Source: Chloroflexota bacterium (GTDB lineage: Bacteria; Chloroflexota; Anaerolineae; Anaerolineales; Villigracilaceae). Taken from it: a stretch of 64,000 nt of DNA. The position numbers were made by a program, and so were the translations under genes. The notes beneath the pieces are model-generated. The model was given only the letters and a program-made list of their open reading frames with translations, was not told the DNA's origin and ran no database searches. The stretch spans positions 1-64,000 of the forward strand of contig JACRBH010000168.1 in the NCBI GenBank assembly GCA_016234535.1, written 5' to 3'. Of this stretch, positions 60,474 to 64,000 are shown piece by piece (the first letter of the stretch is position 1; every line of letters starts with the position of its first letter).

Positions 60474-60514
60474 AATGATTTGATTTTGTTTTGATGTAAA
60501 ATAAATCACTTGCC

Positions 60515-60913
60515 ATGAAACAGGTTTCCGCCTCAAAACCCCGAAAAATCAAGGAAGCATCCACCAGGTATGCTGTGGCGAAGCGCGCAGAGGTCAAACC
60601 GGCCTTCCTCAAAAAACGAATCCCATTTGACTTTAAAAAGATCACCGCATTTTGCAAACGCTGGAAAATCTCGGAGTTTTCCTTTTTCGGCTCCGTTCTG
60701 CGCAACGACTTCCGCCCCGACAGCGATGTGGATGTGCTGGTCAGTTTTCAGCCAAATGCTGGCTGGAGTCTCTTCGATCTGGTGTCCATGCAGGAAGAAC
60801 TGGAAGCCATGTTCAAACGCAAGGTTGATCTGGTCGAGAAGGAAGCGCTGCGCAATCCATACCGCCGCCATTCCATCCTCACCGGGCGGGAGATTCTCTA
60901 TGCAGCCAACTGA
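60515..60913 (+). CDS. MNT-domain nucleotidyltransferase antitoxin (MntA-like)
   Basis: This 132-aa protein has the minimal nucleotidyltransferase core GSVLRNDFRPDSDVDVLVSF, exactly GS-x10-DxD, near residues 50-68. In characterised pairs MntA transfers AMP to a Tyr of the HEPN toxin HepT and so silences it. The N-terminal 40 residues (MKQVSASKPRKIKE...) are a basic extension, longer than the usual MntA. Its 3' end overlaps the HEPN gene by 14 bases. No Shine-Dalgarno is visible before the ATG, only a TAAAAT box 12 bases upstream. Confidence 0.88.
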   Translation: MKQVSASKPRKIKEASTRYAVAKRAEVKPAFLKKRIPFDFKKITAFCKRWKISEFSFFGSVLRNDFRPDSDVDVLVSFQPNAGWSLFDLVSMQEELEAMFKRKVDLVEKEALRNPYRRHSILTGREILYAAN

Positions 60914-61256
60914 ACGGGATGCAGCATATATCTGGGACATGCTCGATGCCGCCCGCACCATTCAGGGGTTTATGTCCGGCGTGCGGTTCGAGGAGTTTCT
61001 GAAAGATAGAAAGCTGCAACTGGCGATTGAACGTTGTGTAGAAATCATAGGAGAAGCCTCACGGCGGGTTTCAGATGAATTCAAAACAGCACACTCACAA
61101 ATACCGTGGGCACGAGTCATCGCCCAGCGCAATGTCATCGCTCATGAATATGACGATGTCAAGCAGGAGCGCATGTGGCTGATTGCTACCGTTCATGCGC
61201 CTGCCTTGATTCCTGATCTGGAAGCCATCCTTCCCCCGCCTCCTCCAATCCAATAA
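60900..61256 (+). CDS. HEPN-domain ribonuclease toxin (HepT-like, DUF86)
   Basis: This 118-aa protein starts at 60900 (MQPTERDAAYIWDML) inside the antitoxin gene. The catalytic Rx4-6H motif is RNVIAHEYDDV, with the Tyr two residues after the His that MntA can modify. The HEPN helices LQLAIERCVEIIGEASRRVS fit HepT/DUF86. It would cleave RNA when unmodified. The stop (61254-61256) is two bases before the TTG start of DUF503, a spacing that suggests coupled translation. The ORF track gave a longer frame starting in the antitoxin, which is wrong. Confidence 0.88.
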   Translation: MQPTERDAAYIWDMLDAARTIQGFMSGVRFEEFLKDRKLQLAIERCVEIIGEASRRVSDEFKTAHSQIPWARVIAQRNVIAHEYDDVKQERMWLIATVHAPALIPDLEAILPPPPPIQ

Positions 61257-61257
61257 A

Positions 61258-61321
61258 CTTGCTCGCCATTCTCACCATTCACCTGCACCTGCCTACTTGT
61301 GCTTCCCTCAAAGAAAAGCGC
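61258..61321 (+). repeat. Direct repeat C (64 bp), in the intact DUF503 gene
   Basis: CTTGCTC then GCCATTCTCACC to AAAGAAAAGCGC, continuous with the full gene. Differs from B at four bases, all C to T. Confidence 0.9.
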
Positions 61322-61540
61322 GGACGGATCAAGCCGCTTATCTCGCGTTTGCATCGTGAGTTCAACGTCTCTGTCGCTGAGATGGATTTGCAGGACAAAT
61401 GGCAGGAGACGGTCATCGTGTGCGCAATGGTCAATTCCGATGCGGTGACTTTGCGACAGTCCCTGCAAAGTGTGGCAAAATGGGTGGAAGCAAATTGGGA
61501 AGACGGTCAGATCATTGATGAGAAGATAGAAATAATCTGA
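61259..61540 (+). CDS. DUF503 family protein (YlxP-like)
   Basis: This 93-aa protein has the family signature LHLPTCASLKEKRG followed by IKPLISRLHREFNVSVAE and a WQETVIVCAMVNSD core. DUF503 proteins (YlxP in Bacillus, near rbfA/truB in many genomes) are small and of unknown exact role, probably linked to ribosome maturation. The start available is a TTG at 61259, two bases after the HEPN stop; the native-looking ATG and ribosome site are now at 59375, 1.9 kb away. The rest of the protein is intact, so it is probably functional. Its expression now likely depends on the toxin cassette. Confidence 0.88.
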   Translation: MLAILTIHLHLPTCASLKEKRGRIKPLISRLHREFNVSVAEMDLQDKWQETVIVCAMVNSDAVTLRQSLQSVAKWVEANWEDGQIIDEKIEII

Positions 61541-61621
61541 TGTCGCTGCGAGCGGTTTTTGCGAAGCAGTCTCCAACTAAAACAGGAGATTGCTTCGTCG
61601 CTCCGCTCCTCGCAATGACAT
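61540..61621. repeat. Palindromic repeat, family R1 (copy i)
   Basis: It begins ATGTCGCTGCGAGCGG on the last base of the DUF503 stop and ends GCTCCTCGCAATGACAT, with inner GAAGCAGTCTCC and GGAGATTGCTTC arms. Confidence 0.85.
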
Positions 61622-61640
61622 GTAAATTTAAGGAGAAAAA

Positions 61641-62432
61641 ATGGATTTAGGCTTGAAGAACAAACGCGCACTCGTCACCGGCTCATCGCGCGGACTTGGT
61701 TACGCCGCCGCGTTGGCATTAGCAAGGGAAGGCTGCAAAGTCGCCATCAACGGGCGGGATGAGGCGAAGATAAAAAGGGCGGCGGAGATGGTATACAAGG
61801 AAACAGGTACACAAGTGATTGGACTCGCAGGAGATGTAAGCCAAACCGATATCCCTGAAAAATTGATCCACCAAACTGTGGATGCGTTTGGCGGGTTGGA
61901 TATTCTCGTCACCAACGCGGGCGGACCTCCGCCCGGCACGATTGATTCGCTCGATGAAGCGGCGTGGCAAAAGGGCGTGGACTTGTGTTTGATGACGCAT
62001 GTCCGCTTGATCAAGTCCGCGCTTCCTTATTTGAGAAAATCAGATGCGGCAAGCGTTTTGACGGTTACGTCCATATCGGTCAAACAGCCGATTACAAATT
62101 TGCTTTTGTCGAACAGCATCCGCATGGCGACGATTGGATTGACCAAATCGCTCGCGCTTGATCTTGGCAAAGAAAGTATTCGATTCAATTCCATATTGCC
62201 CGGCTGGACGGAGACGGAACGTGTCACAGAGTTGATGACTGCCCGGGCAACAGCGAACAGTTCCACGGTCGAGGAAGAGACGCGCAAGCAGTCGGAGCAG
62301 AGTCCGCTTGGGAGGCTGGGTCAGCCCGAAGAATTCGCAAATGCCGCGGTGTTCCTCGTCTCCCCGGCTGCGTCTTATATTACCGGCGTCATGTTGAATG
62401 TGGATGGCGGGATGTATAAGGGGACGTTGTAA
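61641..62432 (+). CDS. SDR family oxidoreductase (FabG-like)
   Basis: This 263-aa classical SDR has TGSSRGLGYAAA at the N-terminus, the NNAG position as TNAGG, a catalytic Ser near VTSISVKQP, and a C-terminal GGMYKGTL end typical of FabG-like enzymes. The usual YxxxK is not seen in standard form; the region reads ITNLLLSNSIRMATIGLTKS, where Tyr appears to be replaced, as in a known SDR subgroup with N-S-x-R. AAGGAG lies seven bases before the ATG. The substrate is unknown and the catalytic change makes oxidoreductase activity less certain. Confidence 0.85.
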   Translation: MDLGLKNKRALVTGSSRGLGYAAALALAREGCKVAINGRDEAKIKRAAEMVYKETGTQVIGLAGDVSQTDIPEKLIHQTVDAFGGLDILVTNAGGPPPGTIDSLDEAAWQKGVDLCLMTHVRLIKSALPYLRKSDAASVLTVTSISVKQPITNLLLSNSIRMATIGLTKSLALDLGKESIRFNSILPGWTETERVTELMTARATANSSTVEEETRKQSEQSPLGRLGQPEEFANAAVFLVSPAASYITGVMLNVDGGMYKGTL

Positions 62433-62436
62433 TTAC

Positions 62437-62522
62437 ATGTCGTTGCGAGGAGGGTGCTTTTCCCGACGAAGCACCTATCATAGTTGGAGATTGCTTCGGG
62501 AAGAACACCCTCGCAACGACAT
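62437..62522. repeat. Palindromic repeat, family R1 (copy j)
   Basis: It runs from ATGTCGTTGCGAGGAGGGTG to CACCCTCGCAACGACAT, between the SDR and zinc-ribbon genes, 18 bases before the latter. Confidence 0.88.
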
Positions 62523-62540
62523 AACAAAATTGGAGAAACC

Positions 62541-62723
62541 ATGAGCAAAAAAACATGCTTGAACTGCAATCGCACAGATGCGCAGATTCCTTTGATTGCG
62601 CTCATATTCAAAGGTGAAGCAAACTATATTTGTCCGCAATGCCTGCCGGTGTTAATTCACAAGACTCAGAACCTGCTTGAAAAATTACCAGGCATGGAGA
62701 TCGCCCCGCCTGCGGATGAATAA
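62541..62723 (+). CDS. Small zinc-ribbon-like protein
   Basis: This 60-aa protein starts at 62541 (MSKKTCLNCNRTD) with GGAG five bases upstream; the longer ORF lies in the repeat. Two CxxC pairs (CLNC and CPQC, 28 residues apart) make a probable Zn site. The C-terminus is a helix (LIHKTQNLLEKLPG) with an acidic tail. It sits three bases before murJ. Small zinc proteins of this sort are common in Chloroflexota as hypothetical proteins; no function is known to me. Confidence 0.75.
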   Translation: MSKKTCLNCNRTDAQIPLIALIFKGEANYICPQCLPVLIHKTQNLLEKLPGMEIAPPADE

Positions 62724-62726
62724 AAA

Positions 62727-64000
62727 ATGAACAAGCTCTCACGCCTTACCCGTAACTCGCTGATCATCGCGTTCTTTTTCCTGATAGATAAAATTCTCGC
62801 CTTCGTGCGCACTGGGATCATCTCGCGCCAATATTCAGATTCAGTGCATTTGCTGGATACGTTCAACGCGGCGAATAATTTACCCGATGTGCTGTTCGCG
62901 CTCATCTCGGGCGGCGCGCTGGCAATGGCATTCATCCCATTGCTGACGGAGTATCTCACCACCAAAGACCGCGCCGCCGCATGGGACTTGTTCTCGCGCG
63001 TTGCGAACGTTGCGTTTCTGGTGACAGGTTCAATTGCAATCCTGATCGCCATCTTCGCACAACCCATTGTGGATGCAAAACTCGGCATCGCGCCGGGCTT
63101 TGATGTGGAACAGCGCAAATTACTCGCGGAACTGATGCGTTTGAATTTAATCGGTACAGTCATATTTTCGATCAGCGGATTGGTGATGGCTTCGCTGCAA
63201 GCGAATCAACATTTTGTTTTGCCCGCAATGGCCCCCAGCATGTATAACATCGGACAGATATTCGGCGCGATTTTTCTTGTGCCGCGTTTTGGAATTCATG
63301 GTCTGGTGTACGGCGTTATCATTGGCGCGGCCATGCACTTGTTAATTCAATTGCCGATGCTCTTCAAATTCGGCTTCCGCTGGACTCCATCCGTGGATAT
63401 TCGCCACACTGGTTTGATCGAAGCGTTGACATTAATGGCGCCGCGTTTATTGACGATGGGCGGCATCCAACTCATCGTGTTGGCGCGCGATAATTTAGCG
63501 TCGCGGCTCGACCAGGTTGGCGCGGTGACATCACTGACCTATGGCTGGATGATCATGCAAGTGCCCGAGACAATCCTTGGGACTGCAATCGCCACTGCGA
63601 TGTTACCAACGCTTTCAGAGCTCGCGGCACGCGGCGACTGGGCAGGATTCCGTTTAACGATAGAACGCGCCCTGCGGGTCTTGATCTCACTAACCATCCC
63701 GGTCGCGGCAGTCATGGCCGCGGGAATCAGTCCACTTGTACGCGCAGTTTTCGGATTCGACCAGGCCACATCCACATTGATCACGTGGACAACGCGCGCC
63801 TATTTGATGACACTGACCGGATACACCATCCACGAGATTGCGGCGCGTTCATTTTATGCGCGCAAGGAACCGATGTTTCCGCTGTATGCGGTGGGATTGC
63901 GTATTGTCATGTTCCTAGGAATTGGGTTTATCGGCCTCACATTCTTCAAGGAAGTCGGCGCGCCGGTCATCGCATTTGCTGAAATCGCCTTGCTGGTGGA
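62727..64000 (+). CDS. murJ: Lipid II flippase MurJ/MviN family, 5' part
   Basis: The reading frame is open from ATG at 62727 to the end of the window, 424 codons, so it is not in the ORF track. It starts MNKLSRLTRNSLIIAFF and shows the MurJ core segments NAANNLPDVLFALISGGALAMAFIPLLTEYL and, later, PRLLTMGGIQL and NLASRLDQVGAVTSLTYGWMIMQVPETILGTAIATAMLPTLSELAA. These are typical of MurJ, which moves the peptidoglycan precursor across the membrane. About 11 of 14 helices are inside the window. The start follows AAAAAA, with no clear Shine-Dalgarno; coupling to the zinc-ribbon gene is likely. Confidence 0.93.
   Translation, partial: MNKLSRLTRNSLIIAFFFLIDKILAFVRTGIISRQYSDSVHLLDTFNAANNLPDVLFALISGGALAMAFIPLLTEYLTTKDRAAAWDLFSRVANVAFLVTGSIAILIAIFAQPIVDAKLGIAPGFDVEQRKLLAELMRLNLIGTVIFSISGLVMASLQANQHFVLPAMAPSMYNIGQIFGAIFLVPRFGIHGLVYGVIIGAAMHLLIQLPMLFKFGFRWTPSVDIRHTGLIEALTLMAPRLLTMGGIQLIVLARDNLASRLDQVGAVTSLTYGWMIMQVPETILGTAIATAMLPTLSELAARGDWAGFRLTIERALRVLISLTIPVAAVMAAGISPLVRAVFGFDQATSTLITWTTRAYLMTLTGYTIHEIAARSFYARKEPMFPLYAVGLRIVMFLGIGFIGLTFFKEVGAPVIAFAEIALLV

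Larger units (their letters stand above)
60474..61257 (+). mobile_element. Toxin-antitoxin cassette 2 (MntA-HepT type) between repeats B and C
   Basis: The 784 bp between repeats B and C hold only an MNT nucleotidyltransferase and a HEPN toxin plus a leader that matches cassette 1 (ATGATT...TGTAAAATAAATC). The 3' edge ends in TAAAC before CTTGCTC. The layout repeats that of cassette 1 exactly with a different toxin class. Confidence 0.75.

Noticed and set aside
60570-61256. 228-aa version of the HEPN protein in the ORF track
   Set aside because: The first 110 residues are the antitoxin gene in the wrong frame. The true start is the ATG at 60900 with a 14-base overlap.
1-64000. tRNA or rRNA genes
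   Set aside because: No segment with a tRNA-like acceptor/T-loop (GTTCRANYC with CCA end) in a gap was recognised by eye. A tRNAscan or Rfam run would settle it.

Overview
The window is bacterial chromosome, most likely from Chloroflexota class Anaerolineae. This rests on gene content: an archaeal-type HMG-CoA synthase and thiolase-like pair beside a class II HMG-CoA reductase, large multi-PAS kinases, SLH and WD40 surface proteins, and many ~95-bp palindromic repeats in the gaps. No rRNA, tRNA, CRISPR array, transposase or integrase was seen. The first gene (1-132) and the last (murJ, from 62727) are cut by the window edges.

Layout. 0-4.6 kb: a membrane hybrid histidine kinase. 4.7-7.6 kb (minus): a three-gene ABC-2 exporter operon. 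7.9-9.4 kb: a PIG-L deacetylase and a phytol/dolichol-kinase-like membrane enzyme. 9.7-16.0 kb: a lipoprotein, then a Dlt-like envelope acylation operon (38-aa microprotein ending WIYQGF, MBOAT, two SGNH proteins, acyl carrier protein, acyl-AMP ligase). 16.0-20.0 kb (minus): a giant WD40 lipoprotein. 20.2-22.8 kb: a PIN-toxin/antitoxin module wedged between two copies of the start of uup. 23-27.3 kb (minus): an SLH protein and a GAF sensor kinase. 27.4-31.9 kb: mevalonate-entry genes. 31.9-38.4 kb (minus): a polysaccharide cluster (heparinase family, WecA-type transferase, epimerase, glycosyltransferase, PAP2). 38.4-42.6 kb: a TgpA-like transglutaminase and a GAF/PAS class III cyclase. 42.8-45.6 kb (minus): an M20 peptidase, a PfkB kinase and Tag. 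45.8-49.5 kb: a secreted phosphodiesterase/5'-nucleotidase fusion. 49.7-51.9 kb (minus): a small membrane protein, an M24 peptidase and an SDR. 52.2-57.1 kb: a lipoprotein, lon and folC. 57.2-61.5 kb: an accessory stretch with an AT-rich HerA-like membrane ATPase and two toxin-antitoxin cassettes stacked in the 5' end of a DUF503 gene. 61.6-64 kb: an SDR, a small zinc-ribbon protein and murJ.

The main discovery candidate is a shared insertion pattern. At two unrelated loci (uup and the DUF503 gene) toxin-antitoxin modules sit exactly at the 5' end of a housekeeping gene, and the start of that gene is duplicated on the far side of each module. At DUF503 it has happened twice in series, and the inserted DNA appears to supply a new TTG start coupled to the toxin stop codon. 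No recombinase is visible. Other strong observations are the Dlt-like acylation operon in a non-Firmicute, a thiolase-like protein lacking both the catalytic Cys and the GHP His, and several short palindromic repeat families, some of which have been absorbed in frame into heparinase and folC.
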